Assembly (NCBI RefSeq): GCF_003481825.1
Contig: NZ_QULW01000003.1
Coordinates: forward strand, 166,434 to 230,433
DNA: 64,000 bases
Origin: Clostridium sp. OM02-18AC
GTDB taxonomy: Bacteria > Bacillota > Clostridia > Lachnospirales > Lachnospiraceae
Reading direction: 5' to 3'
Both the position numbers and the translations under genes were made by a program. The notes below the pieces were generated by a model. It was not told where the DNA came from and ran no database searches. It worked only from the letters and a program-made list of their open reading frames with translations. Positions 1 through 8,920 of this stretch are shown piece by piece; position 1 is the first letter of the stretch, and each line of letters begins with the position of its first letter.

Positions 1-1585
1 TCTCGATATCAAACACAACAAAAGAGTCCGCAAAGGTCTGGCCCTTAGCGTTCTCGACCAGTTCCTTCATATCATCAACCAGATAACCTTCCACGCCGTA
101 GAGCATCTTAAACGGATCGTTTTTATCCAGTGCATGGCTGGCCTCCGTGAAAGCCTGCACACAGCCATGGTCGGTAACTGCAAGCGCTTCCATGCCCCAT
201 TCCTTGGCCTTTTTGATGATACTCGCCACATCCGAGACACCATCCATATCACTCATCTTGGTATGGCAGTGCAGCTCCACGCGCTTCACCGGACTATGGT
301 CCATACGTTTGCTGGTGAAATCTTCTGCTTTCTTGATACCACGCACAGAACCGATCGTCAGTTCGCCGTCAAACCGGTCAATCGTTGTCATGCCGCGCAG
401 ACGGATGAAGGTTCCCGGCTTGATCGCCGCATTTAAATCTTCCAGCGTGTCTTCATTCGCAAAAACTTTTACGGTAATGGTATCGGTAAAATCTGTAATA
501 TGGAAAATGATGATGGTTTTTCCGCTGCGAAGCTCTCTGCTGTCCTTGTCCAGGATCTTGCCGCGGATCGTAACCTCACCGATTTCCCCTTCAATCTTCT
601 CGATTTCCGTAAAGTCATCTTCAAAGTCACGACCGAACAAAACATCCGGATTATCCGATTTCTTGCGGTAGCCGCCGGAACTCCAGTCGTTCTTCTTAAA
701 GTCTTTTTTGCCGGAGCGCAGCTGTCCCAGACGCGCCTCCCCACCAGAGAAGCCTCCGCCCTTAGCGCCATTCACCCCGTTTGCCGCAGCCGCTTTTCCG
801 GCACCAGACTGGCCGTTTTTGCCGTTCTGGCTATTTGCGCCCGGATTGTTTCCAGTCTGACCCTTTCCGGCAACTCCATTCTGTCCTGCAGTTCCATGTG
901 CCCCGGCACCAGCTGCTCCGCTTCCATGTCCGCCATGTCCATATCCATCGGTTCCTGCCGGGAGTACTTCCCCGTCAGTTCCGGTTGCCGCATTCAGACC
1001 AAGCACCGCAGCGACTTTCGCCGTCATGCGCTCCGCCTCCTGCTTTGCCTGCAGTTCCCGCTCAATCGAAGCCTTTGCACGCGTGGGCGCAACATACTCG
1101 TATTCAATCTCCACTGGCAGTCCACAGCGCTCATGAAAGACCTTCTCCAGCACCCGTTTCAGTTCGCCGGCCTTATCGCGGTTGACCATGGTATCTTCCA
1201 CCGTCATATGAAGAAGATCCGGTTTAGGGAAGGTACATGCTCCTTTCCGGAAGATCGAATACTCTACAATACTATATTCCTTCAGCTCTGCGAGCAGGCT
1301 GTCTTTGTATGCCGTTAACAATTTTTCCGGCGTATACTGCTCAGACAGCGTATATTTTTCGAAAACACGGATCTGGATCTGTTTTCCCGGAAAAAGCTGG
1401 TCACGGATGCCTTTTTCCAGAGACCAGATATTTCGTTTATCAATCAGTCTTGGACTTACGATATAGACACGAAGAGAGCTTCTATCCCTGGTAAGGGACA
1501 CGCGGTCTACCTTCACCAGGGTTAAAAGCTCCTGCATCTGGTCTGTCATATGTAAGCCCGGAAATACTTCCAAAAATGGTTTCAT
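1..1585 (-). CDS. polC: DNA polymerase III PolC-type alpha subunit, N-terminal part (runs off window)
   Basis: Replicative DNA polymerase with its own proofreading exonuclease, typical of low-GC Gram-positives. The ATG lies at 1585-1583, 3 bp after the ispG stop, and the frame stays open to the window edge (about 528 codons). Visible in order: a PolC N-terminal region, a Gly/Asn/Ala-rich low-complexity linker at about residues 195-298 (bases 690-1000), an OB-fold segment (VTIRGKIL), the PHP domain start (RVELHCHTKMSDMDGV), and at the edge the start of the DEDD exonuclease (SFVVFDIE). The polymerase core lies outside the window. It is the last gene of the pyrH-to-polC cluster. The Gly-rich linker is longer than I expect for the family. 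Confidence 0.95.
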   Translation of the reverse strand, partial: MKPFLEVFPGLHMTDQMQELLTLVKVDRVSLTRDRSSLRVYIVSPRLIDKRNIWSLEKGIRDQLFPGKQIQIRVFEKYTLSEQYTPEKLLTAYKDSLLAELKEYSIVEYSIFRKGACTFPKPDLLHMTVEDTMVNRDKAGELKRVLEKVFHERCGLPVEIEYEYVAPTRAKASIERELQAKQEAERMTAKVAAVLGLNAATGTDGEVLPAGTDGYGHGGHGSGAAGAGAHGTAGQNGVAGKGQTGNNPGANSQNGKNGQSGAGKAAAANGVNGAKGGGFSGGEARLGQLRSGKKDFKKNDWSSGGYRKKSDNPDVLFGRDFEDDFTEIEKIEGEIGEVTIRGKILDKDSRELRSGKTIIIFHITDFTDTITVKVFANEDTLEDLNAAIKPGTFIRLRGMTTIDRFDGELTIGSVRGIKKAEDFTSKRMDHSPVKRVELHCHTKMSDMDGVSDVASIIKKAKEWGMEALAVTDHGCVQAFTEASHALDKNDPFKMLYGVEGYLVDDMKELVENAKGQTFADSFVVFDIE

Positions 1586-1588
1586 GTA

Positions 1589-2662
1589 TTACAACTTCCC
1601 CTGTTCCTTCGCAAGTGCCGCAAGCTCATCATGAAGCGCAGAAAGGAGTTCGTTCTCCGGCAGTTTGCGGATCACTTCCCCTTTGCGGATCAGAAGACCC
1701 TCGCCGCAGCCGCCTGCAATTCCGAGATCTGCTTCTTTCGCCTCGCCCGGTCCATTCACAACACAGCCCATAACTGCAACCTTCACGTCAAGCTGGTCAA
1801 ACTCGGTTACCATATTTTCTACCTGGTTTGCCAGACCAATCAGATCGATCTTCGTTCTTCCACAGGTCGGACAGGAAACCACTTCCACGCCGCCCTTTCG
1901 AAGACCCAGGGTTTTTAAGATCAGCTTCGCGGATTTGATTTCTTCGACCGGGTCCCCGGTTAAAGAGACACGGATGGTATCTCCGATTCCCTCATGAAGA
2001 ATAATGCCAAGTCCCACTGCAGACTTGATATTTCCAGAAGTCAGCGTACCGGATTCGGTAATGCCGATATGAAGCGGATAATCCGTCTTTTTGCTGATGA
2101 TCTCATGCGCTTTTACACACATTAAAACATCGGAGGACTTGATGCTGATAACCAGATTGTCATAGCCCATCTGCTCGATCATGGCAACCTTCTCCAGGGC
2201 GCTCTCAACAATTCCTTCCGCTGTCACACCACCATACTTTTCAATGAGCGGCTTTTCCAGGGAACCACTGTTCACGCCGACGCGGATCGGCACTCCATAT
2301 TCCTTCGCCTTATTCACAACTGCCTGCACACGCTCCCGGCTTCCGATATTTCCCGGATTGATGCGGATCTTGTCTGCGCCGCACTCCATGGCTGCAATGG
2401 CAAGACGGTAATCAAAATGAATGTCTGCCACCAGCGGAATATGGATCTGGCGTTTGATGGTCTTTAAGCTTTCTGCTGCCTCCATGGTCGGCACTGCCAC
2501 ACGGATAATGTCACAGCCAGCCTGCTCCAGCTTTAAGATCTGTGCCACGGTTGCCGCTGCATCCTCCGTTTTGGTGTTGCACATCGACTGAATCAGGATC
2601 GGATTTCCTCCTCCGATCTTCCGGTTTCCGATCCGGATCTCCTTTGTCATTTTGCGTTCCAT
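1589..2662 (-). CDS. ispG: (E)-4-hydroxy-3-methylbut-2-enyl-diphosphate synthase (flavodoxin/ferredoxin)
   Basis: Penultimate enzyme of the MEP isoprenoid pathway, converting ME-cPP to HMBPP with a [4Fe-4S] cluster. About 357 residues, normal for the short bacterial form. The cluster motifs are in the C-terminal third: SCPTCGRT and GCVVNGPGEA. The N-terminal TIM-barrel half carries the signature IQSMCNT. The start was chosen at 2662 because AAAGGGGAA lies about 6 nt upstream; an ATG two codons further up and another four codons down are also possible. It sits between rseP and polC, with dxr of the same pathway two genes upstream. Confidence 0.96.
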   Translation of the reverse strand: MERKMTKEIRIGNRKIGGGNPILIQSMCNTKTEDAAATVAQILKLEQAGCDIIRVAVPTMEAAESLKTIKRQIHIPLVADIHFDYRLAIAAMECGADKIRINPGNIGSRERVQAVVNKAKEYGVPIRVGVNSGSLEKPLIEKYGGVTAEGIVESALEKVAMIEQMGYDNLVISIKSSDVLMCVKAHEIISKKTDYPLHIGITESGTLTSGNIKSAVGLGIILHEGIGDTIRVSLTGDPVEEIKSAKLILKTLGLRKGGVEVVSCPTCGRTKIDLIGLANQVENMVTEFDQLDVKVAVMGCVVNGPGEAKEADLGIAGGCGEGLLIRKGEVIRKLPENELLSALHDELAALAKEQGKL

Positions 2663-2689
2663 TTGCAATTCCCCTTTTTCGTTTCTATA

Positions 2690-3790
2690 CTACATCAGGT
2701 TCCGGATATCGTTGAAAAGTACCAGAACCATAAGCGTCATCAGCACTGCCATACCGGCCATATGCACCATACCTTCTTTTTCCGGGTCCACCGGCTTTCC
2801 TCGTACCAGCTCAATGAGCAGAAACACAAGACGTCCGCCGTCCAAAGCCGGGATCGGCAAAAGATTCATGATCCCGAGGCTGGAGCTTAAGAGCAGAACC
2901 CAGTTTGCCAGAACTAAAACCACGGCACGGGCACCGATCTGGCGCCCCTCCTGCACAGTTTCCCCTACCATGTTCACGATACCAACCGGTCCGGTCACAG
3001 CCTCCTCGGCACGGATCTGGTGCCGAAACAGCATACCAAGACTGTCCATCGTAGACATGACACAGTATTTTACCTCATAGGCACTGTAATGAATGAGCGG
3101 CAAAATTCCGTGTACCTTTTGGTAACCACCAAACTGGACACCCATCATGTAGGAATTGTATTCCTCGCTAAAGCGCGGGGTCAAAACTACCATACCGGAG
3201 GTCGGACCATCGTTCTTGCCTGTCGCTTCTGCAGAGGCTCCGGCTTCTGTGCCCGCCAGGCCATCGGAAGGTCTTGTAAACTGTACCTTCATCTCCTGTC
3301 CCGGATGGGAAAAGGTATACAGCATGATATCCCGGTACGCCGTAATGTGGCGTCCGTTGATCCTGGTGATGCAGTCGCCAGCCTGCAGTCCTGCCTCCTC
3401 GGCCGGGCTGCCTTCCATAACTCCGGTCAAGACCGGAGCGTCGTGGCCCACCTGTGCCACGATGATCATGGCAAATAAAAATGCCAGGATAAAGTTAAAC
3501 ACCGGCCCCGCCGCGATCACCGCGATGCGGGATAATACCGGCTTATTATTAAAAGCCTTCGGGTCCGGATTTTCTGCGTCCTCTCCCACCATCATGCAGG
3601 AACCGCCAAACGGCAGCGCCTTGATGGAATAGCGGGTCTCGCCTTTTTGAAAACTGATCAGGCGCGGTCCCATGCCGACCGAGAATTCCACAACTCCGAT
3701 CCCGCTGCATTTCGCCAGCAGAAAATGCCCGAATTCGTGCACCAGTACGATAAATCCAAACAGCAGCACTGCTGCAAGAATGTTCAGCAA
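2690..3790 (-). CDS. rseP: RIP (S2P family) zinc metalloprotease RseP/RasP
   Basis: Intramembrane zinc protease that cleaves anti-sigma factors and signal-peptide remnants in the cytoplasmic membrane. The HEFGH zinc site lies at residues 18-22 inside the first membrane helix. A PDZ domain follows near residues 120-170 (SPAEEAGLQAGDCITRINGR), and the second metal-site motif NLLPIPALDGG is near residue 315, followed by a last hydrophobic segment. Length 366, with a short charged/Gly-Ala insertion after the PDZ (TEAGASAEATGKND). It follows dxr with a 1-nt gap, so translation is coupled. Confidence 0.95.
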   Translation of the reverse strand: MLNILAAVLLFGFIVLVHEFGHFLLAKCSGIGVVEFSVGMGPRLISFQKGETRYSIKALPFGGSCMMVGEDAENPDPKAFNNKPVLSRIAVIAAGPVFNFILAFLFAMIIVAQVGHDAPVLTGVMEGSPAEEAGLQAGDCITRINGRHITAYRDIMLYTFSHPGQEMKVQFTRPSDGLAGTEAGASAEATGKNDGPTSGMVVLTPRFSEEYNSYMMGVQFGGYQKVHGILPLIHYSAYEVKYCVMSTMDSLGMLFRHQIRAEEAVTGPVGIVNMVGETVQEGRQIGARAVVLVLANWVLLLSSSLGIMNLLPIPALDGGRLVFLLIELVRGKPVDPEKEGMVHMAGMAVLMTLMVLVLFNDIRNLM

Positions 3791-3791
3791 A

Positions 3792-4934
3792 CTACCACCT
3801 GCTTTCTATATATTCATAGGTTTCCCGTTCTGCGGCAAGTATGGCATCTACATCCGGATTTTCCACAACCTTGTGATGTTCCATGGCACCCTCGATCATA
3901 TCGATGATGGTCAGGTAGGAAATCTCGCGGTTTAAGAATTTCCCTACAGCATACTCGTTCGCCGCATTGTAAACCGTCGGAAGGGAACCGCCGCGTGTTC
4001 CTGCTTCATAAGCAAGCTTTAAGCCACGGAAGACTTCCATATCCGGGTTCTCAAACGTAATTCTTCCCAGCTTTGCAAAATCCAGACGCTCTCCCGGCAA
4101 AAACTTCCGCTCTGGATAATAGAGGGCATACTGGATCGGCAGCTTCATATCCGGAGTGCCAAGCTGCGCAATGACTGCGCCATCCTCGAACTCTACCATA
4201 GAGTGAATGACACTCTGCGGCTGTACCACCACCTGGACCTGGTCCATCTCCACGCCAAACAGCCAGCGCGCCTCCATGACCTCCAGTCCCTTGTTCACCA
4301 TAGTTGACGAATCGATCGTAATCTTTCTTCCCATGGTCCAGTTTGGATGCTTTAAAGCATCCTCCGGACGCACACCTGCCAGCTGTTCTTTCGTCCAACC
4401 ACGGAACGGGCCACCGGATGCCGTTAACAGGATCTTGTGAATTGCTTTTTTGTCTTCGCCGTTTAAGCTCTGGAAAATAGCACTGTGCTCGCTGTCTACC
4501 GGAAGGATCTTCACACCAACCGCTTTTGCAAGCGGTATGATGATGTGTCCTGCCGTTACCAGCGTTTCCTTATTTGCCAGCGCAATATCTTTTCCTGCCT
4601 TCATGGCTGCAATCGTCGGGCGGATGCCGATCATGCCTACGATCGCTGTTACTAAAATCTCTGACTCTGGCTGGACGGCCACCTCCAAAAGACCATCCAT
4701 GCCGCTTACCACCTTCACGGAAAGATCGGCAATGTTTGTTTTTAATTCTGCCGCTTTCTTCTCATCCCATACGCACACCAGTGTCGGATGGAATTTGCGG
4801 ATCTGCTCCTCGAGCAGTACAATGTTGCTTCCGGCTGCTAGGGCCGTTACCTGAATATCCTGATTGTTCTCCACGACTTCCAGGGTCTGGGTACCGATGG
4901 AGCCGGTAGAACCTAAAATCGCTATACGTTTCAT
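3792..4934 (-). CDS. dxr: 1-deoxy-D-xylulose-5-phosphate reductoisomerase
   Basis: First committed enzyme of the MEP pathway (DXP to MEP, NADPH and divalent metal). 380 residues, full length. The Rossmann motif GSTGSIG is at residues 8-14; the metal/substrate motif PVDSEHSAIFQ is near residue 150, followed by TASGGPFRG, and NMG-type substrate residues lie near 200. The cluster places it between cdsA and rseP, as in many Firmicutes. The 76-nt gap to cdsA is the longest internal gap of the cluster, but I see no clear promoter in it. Confidence 0.96.
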   Translation of the reverse strand: MKRIAILGSTGSIGTQTLEVVENNQDIQVTALAAGSNIVLLEEQIRKFHPTLVCVWDEKKAAELKTNIADLSVKVVSGMDGLLEVAVQPESEILVTAIVGMIGIRPTIAAMKAGKDIALANKETLVTAGHIIIPLAKAVGVKILPVDSEHSAIFQSLNGEDKKAIHKILLTASGGPFRGWTKEQLAGVRPEDALKHPNWTMGRKITIDSSTMVNKGLEVMEARWLFGVEMDQVQVVVQPQSVIHSMVEFEDGAVIAQLGTPDMKLPIQYALYYPERKFLPGERLDFAKLGRITFENPDMEVFRGLKLAYEAGTRGGSLPTVYNAANEYAVGKFLNREISYLTIIDMIEGAMEHHKVVENPDVDAILAAERETYEYIESRW

Positions 4935-5010
4935 TTGTATCTCCTTTTCCAGCCTGTATTATGCAGACTGGCATATAATTTTCAATACGGACGATCAAAA
5001 CAGAGTCCTG

Positions 5011-5811
5011 TTACGGCAAAAATAAAAGCGCAAAGAAAATCGCCGGAGCCGTAAACAGCATACTGTCGAACCGGTCCAGGATTCCGCCATGGCCCGGGAT
5101 CAGGTTGCCGTAATCTTTGATGTTATGGTTCCGCTTGATGGCAGAAGCCGCCAGGTCCCCGATCTGGGAGATGACCGCCGCAATGGCACAGGACAGCGTG
5201 CATGCCAGTCTTGGATACATCAGCTCTGTCATGTGTCCGCCAAATACCGTGGCAAATAAGAAGCCTAAAAGTGCTGCGCCTGCTACACCGCCCACGGCCC
5301 CCTCAATGGACTTTTTCGGGCTTAAGACAGGAGCCAGCTTGTGTTTTCCAAGCAGCATACCAACACAGTAGGCACTGGTATCGCAGCCCCAGGAGCTTAA
5401 AAAGATCAGCCATACCAGATACTTTCCGTCTCCCATGGCACGCACCTGGTACAGATAGGACAGCATCACCGCCACATAGAAGACGCCAAAAAAGGATTCT
5501 GCCACCTCTTCTGTCCGGTATTTTGGGAAGGTAAACACGTAGATCGCCATCATGACCATAAGTGCAGCAATTGCCATCAGAGTCACATAATGATGCCCGT
5601 CAAACCACACCAGCCCATAATACGAAACCGCTGTCAGATACCCAACGATTCCCATGGCATTCTTTTCAATTTTCAGCACCCGGTACAGCTCAAACAGGCC
5701 GATCAGGGAGATCAGCGCTGTCACTCCGTACAACAGTGCTCCGCCCTTTCCCACTACTATAATAGCAAGAATGACGAGAATAATACCGCTTACAAGCCGT
5801 TTTGTAAACAT
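5011..5811 (-). CDS. cdsA: Phosphatidate cytidylyltransferase (CDP-diglyceride synthase)
   Basis: Integral membrane enzyme making CDP-diacylglycerol from phosphatidic acid and CTP. 266 residues with about seven to eight hydrophobic helices. The C-terminal family signature is clear (SQIGDLAASAIKRNHNIKDYG followed by PGHGGILDRFDS), with the catalytic Asp residues present. It lies 12 nt after uppS in the conserved uppS-cdsA-dxr order. Confidence 0.95.
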   Translation of the reverse strand: MFTKRLVSGIILVILAIIVVGKGGALLYGVTALISLIGLFELYRVLKIEKNAMGIVGYLTAVSYYGLVWFDGHHYVTLMAIAALMVMMAIYVFTFPKYRTEEVAESFFGVFYVAVMLSYLYQVRAMGDGKYLVWLIFLSSWGCDTSAYCVGMLLGKHKLAPVLSPKKSIEGAVGGVAGAALLGFLFATVFGGHMTELMYPRLACTLSCAIAAVISQIGDLAASAIKRNHNIKDYGNLIPGHGGILDRFDSMLFTAPAIFFALLFLP

Positions 5812-5823
5812 ACGGTTTCCTCC

Positions 5824-6552
5824 TTATGCCTGTTTTACCCCGCCGTAACGCCGGTCGCGTTTGTTGTAGGCCATGATTGCTTTTTCCAGCTCTTCCTGGT
5901 CAAAGTCCGGCCACAGGCAGTTTGTCACGTAAATCTCGGTATAGGCAAGCTGCCACAGCAGATAGTTGGAAAGGCGGATCTCACCACTGGTGCGGATCAG
6001 AAGATCCGGATCCGGCATTCCGGCAGTATCCAGATACGATGCAACAACCTGCTCGGTGATCTCGGCTGCATTCTGTTTGCCATTCTGGCAGTCTTCCACC
6101 AGTTTTTTCACTGCGCGGGTGATCTCATCCCGACCGCCGTAATTGACCGCGATCACAAATGTAAGACCGGTGTTATCCTTTGTTTCCGATTCCAGGCGGT
6201 TAATGCCGTCGATGATATCCTGATCAAAACGGGTGCGGTCCCCAATCATCTTAACCCGGACATTGTTTGCAGATGCCACCTTCAGCAGCCGCACCATATA
6301 AAAACGGAACAGCTGCATTAACGCGCCTACTTCTTCCGCGGAACGTTTCCAGTTTTCCGTGGAAAAACCGTATACCGTTAAATATTCAATTCCCATGCGT
6401 GCTGCGATCTCAACCGTTTTTTCTACCGTTACGCAACCTTCCTTGTGTCCCATGGACCGCGGCAGACCGCGTTTTTTTGCCCAGCGGCCGTTGCCGTCCA
6501 GGATCAGGGCCACATGTTTTGGGATCACCATTCCCTCTAATTGTTCAGACAT
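5824..6552 (-). CDS. uppS: Isoprenyl (undecaprenyl diphosphate) synthase
   Basis: cis-Prenyltransferase that makes the lipid carrier for peptidoglycan and teichoic acid synthesis. The signature HVALILDGNGRWAKKRG near the N-terminus carries the catalytic Asp; a downstream RTSGEIRLSNYLLWQLAYTE block is the second family signature. The start at 6552 (MSEQLEG) was chosen because the usual family N-terminus begins there; an upstream in-frame ATG at 6606 would add 18 non-conserved residues. The gene is followed closely by cdsA. Confidence 0.95.
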   Translation of the reverse strand: MSEQLEGMVIPKHVALILDGNGRWAKKRGLPRSMGHKEGCVTVEKTVEIAARMGIEYLTVYGFSTENWKRSAEEVGALMQLFRFYMVRLLKVASANNVRVKMIGDRTRFDQDIIDGINRLESETKDNTGLTFVIAVNYGGRDEITRAVKKLVEDCQNGKQNAAEITEQVVASYLDTAGMPDPDLLIRTSGEIRLSNYLLWQLAYTEIYVTNCLWPDFDQEELEKAIMAYNKRDRRYGGVKQA

Positions 6553-6614
6553 AATCTTCCTCCCACAATAGCATACAAAGAAATGGGGAAGATTGCTCTC
6601 CCCCACCTTTTTTA

Positions 6615-7169
6615 CTAGACAGTCATAATCTCCTTGGTCTTTGTTTCGATAGCCTTGTCCACTTTCTCGATCATCTTATCGGTGATCTTCTGGATCTTTT
6701 CTTCGCCCTGCTTTAAATCATCCTCGGAGATATCTCCTGCTTTTTCCATTTTCTTGATGCTGTCGATGGCATCGCGGCGGATGTTACGGATTGCAACTTT
6801 CGCACCTTCCCCTTTTTTCTTTACATCTTTTGCAAGATCTTTACGGCGCTCCTCGGTTAATTCCGGGAATACCAGGCGGATCACGTTACCGTCGTTGGTC
6901 GGGTTGATGCCCAGATCAGAAACCAGGATTGCTTTCTCGATCTCCTTTAACAGATTCTTCTCCCAAGGCTGGATCACGATCATGCGTGCCTCCGGTACGC
7001 TGACGTTGCCGACCTGCTGGAGCGGGGTCGGGGTTCCGTAATAGTCTACACGGATGCGGTCCAGTACATGCGGGTTAGCACGTCCTGCGCGGATGGATGC
7101 GTACTCGTCGAGCAGCACGTCCAGAGATTTCTCCATTTTGTCCTCGTATAACTTTAAGTGTTCCTGCAT
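6615..7169 (-). CDS. frr: Ribosome recycling factor
   Basis: Splits post-termination ribosomes together with EF-G. 184 residues, exactly the usual size, and rich in Lys/Glu helices. The typical motifs are present: SIRAGRANPHVLDRIRVDYYG near residue 28 and INPTNDGNVIRLVFPELTEE near residue 85. It sits 12 nt downstream of pyrH, the near-universal pyrH-frr pair. Confidence 0.97.
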   Translation of the reverse strand: MQEHLKLYEDKMEKSLDVLLDEYASIRAGRANPHVLDRIRVDYYGTPTPLQQVGNVSVPEARMIVIQPWEKNLLKEIEKAILVSDLGINPTNDGNVIRLVFPELTEERRKDLAKDVKKKGEGAKVAIRNIRRDAIDSIKKMEKAGDISEDDLKQGEEKIQKITDKMIEKVDKAIETKTKEIMTV

Positions 7170-7181
7170 AGTGTCCTCCTG

Positions 7182-7886
7182 TTAATCGACGGTCACGATC
7201 GTGCCGTTTATTTTACCCTGCATTGCGTTTGCAATGCTGTCTTTTTCATTTAAATCGAATACTGCCATAGGCATTTTGTGCTCCATGCACATGATGGATG
7301 CAGTCAGGTCAACCACAGCAAGCTTCTTGTCGATAACCTCCTGGATGCTGATGGTATCGTAGCGCTTTGCATCCGGATTCTTGGCCGGATCGCTGTCATA
7401 GACGCCGTCGATGGATTTTGCAAGCAGAATGCAGTCTGCGTCCATCTCCACGGCCCGCAGAGTGATGCCGGTATCGGTAGAGAAATACGGATGTCCGGTT
7501 CCTCCTGCAAAGAATACAACCTTGCCTTCCTCAAAATAGCGGTTTGCCTTATCCTTGGAAAACAGTTCTGTTACAGCGCCGCAGACAAACGGTGTCAGAA
7601 CCTCTGTCTTCATGCCTGCATTGCGGAAGATTTCCGAAACATAAATGCAGTTCATGATGGTAGCCAGCATACCGATCTGGTCTGCTTTGGTACGCTCGAT
7701 CGCGTCGCTGGTACGTCCTCTCCAGAAATTGCCTCCTCCGATGACAATGCCGACCTGAACGCCTGCATCAACGGAAATTTTCACCTGTCTGGCAACCTCT
7801 TTGACTGTATCTTCGTCAAAACCGGTTTTTTTCGGTCCGGCAAGTGCTTCACCGCTTAACTTCAAAAACACTCGTTTCATATCCAT
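7182..7886 (-). CDS. pyrH: UMP kinase
   Basis: Phosphorylates UMP to UDP; a hexameric amino-acid-kinase family member, not related to eukaryotic UMP/CMP kinases. Visible motifs: KRVFLKLSGEAL at the start, GIVIGGGNFWRGR in the nucleotide/UMP-binding part, and TGITLRAVEMDAD near residue 150. The start was placed at 7886 (MDMKRVF), with GGAG about 12 nt upstream; the ATG at 7880 is the alternative. It is the first gene of the cluster running to polC. Confidence 0.96.
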   Translation of the reverse strand: MDMKRVFLKLSGEALAGPKKTGFDEDTVKEVARQVKISVDAGVQVGIVIGGGNFWRGRTSDAIERTKADQIGMLATIMNCIYVSEIFRNAGMKTEVLTPFVCGAVTELFSKDKANRYFEEGKVVFFAGGTGHPYFSTDTGITLRAVEMDADCILLAKSIDGVYDSDPAKNPDAKRYDTISIQEVIDKKLAVVDLTASIMCMEHKMPMAVFDLNEKDSIANAMQGKINGTIVTVD

Positions 7887-7921
7887 ATGGTCAGATTTCT
7901 CCTTTTTAAATTCTAACGGTA

Positions 7922-8698
7922 TCATACCATATCTTGCAGATTTTGAAAAGAGAAAAAAAACGTGTCGTTCTCAGACTGATTTTTCCGTTTCACGCACACC
8001 GATGCACAATAGTCTGGAAGTTCAAATTCCTGGAAACGGTACTGGCTGGCACGTTCACCGGCAAGGCGGGAAGGATCACCAAGTTCCATGGCAAAGCTGT
8101 CAAGGGGCATAGCCATGCCTTTTCCTTCTACTTTCAGAAAACTTTCTTTTAACGTCCATAAACGGCCAAATAACAGATCCCTTTCCTCTTCTGTTTTCGC
8201 AGATAAGAGGATCTGCTGCTCAGCAGGAGCAAAAAAACGTCTGGCTACCTCCATACGTGCTTTCTGTTTGCGTTCCACGTCACACCCGACAGGACAGGCC
8301 AGCCATTCCCGGGGACCAGAAAAAGTAGCTTTCTGTTCTGTCTCAATGCGTCCGACTGTCTCAGCACATCCAGAGTTCTTTTTGTCTTTCTGGCATGTAA
8401 AGGCAGCCATCACCATAGAGCCGGAATGTGACAGATTAAACTGAATTTCCGGATGGTTTTTCAGGCAAGGTTTTCCATTTTCAATCGCAGCAAACGTTTC
8501 GTCCCGCTCTTTCAGACCAAATTGGTTTAACCCGTAATCCAGAAGAAGCCCCGCACCAAGAGACAGCCGTTTGTCTGCCGCATAGCGGAGCTTTTCTATT
8601 TTATTCTGTCTTGCTGCAGAAAGACGACATTTTAGAGTCTCTTCTTCCGAAGCAGTGAGCGGGGCATCTGCACGCATCATATATACATATACTTCCAT
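7922..8698 (-). CDS. 4'-phosphopantetheinyl transferase (Sfp/Gsp superfamily)
   Basis: Transfers the phosphopantetheine arm of CoA to carrier-protein serines. 258 residues. The N-terminal half has the NLSHSG motif (near residue 90), then VGCDVERK (Mg-binding Asp) and the C-terminal signature WTLKESFLKVEGKGM. AGGAGAACCTT precedes the ATG at 8698. A non-conserved insert rich in Lys/Cys lies between the SHSG and GCDVE motifs. No NRPS/PKS genes are near, so it may serve ACP or an unlinked cluster. It ends just before pyrH and is probably transcribed into it. Confidence 0.88.
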   Translation of the reverse strand: MEVYVYMMRADAPLTASEEETLKCRLSAARQNKIEKLRYAADKRLSLGAGLLLDYGLNQFGLKERDETFAAIENGKPCLKNHPEIQFNLSHSGSMVMAAFTCQKDKKNSGCAETVGRIETEQKATFSGPREWLACPVGCDVERKQKARMEVARRFFAPAEQQILLSAKTEEERDLLFGRLWTLKESFLKVEGKGMAMPLDSFAMELGDPSRLAGERASQYRFQEFELPDYCASVCVKRKNQSENDTFFFSFQNLQDMV

Positions 8699-8780
8699 AA
8701 GGTTCTCCTCGCTTTTCTATTTTTCTGGCAACCTTAGACTTTCCTGAATTTATTTTCGATGAAATCTTTCTTAAAATGCA

Positions 8781-8808
8781 AAATGACCGGTTGGGGAACC
8801 GGTCATTT
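8781..8808 (-). terminator. Probable intrinsic terminator after the GGDEF gene
   Basis: Perfect 12-bp inverted repeat (AAATGACCGGTT / AACCGGTCATTT) with a 4-nt loop; on the minus strand it runs into TTTTGCATTTT. It lies between the GGDEF gene and the PPTase gene. The rest of 8699-8920 has AT-rich sequence with a possible minus-strand -10 (TATAAT near 8870) and no gene. Confidence 0.7.
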
Positions 8809-8920
8809 CAGGAGAAGGTATTTCGTTTTGTTGCAAAAACTATATAATGTATTGGGGGGTTTACGTCCATTATAGTATCATATCAGAAGCAAAAAGTGTG
8901 CACAAACTTGACAAAATTCA

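Noticed and set aside
500..1318. 272-codon plus-strand frame opposite polC
   Set aside because: Antisense shadow of a well-identified gene; no ribosome binding site or family resemblance.
5590..6321. 243-codon plus-strand frame opposite cdsA and uppS
   Set aside because: Antisense shadow of two well-supported genes and no recognisable domain.
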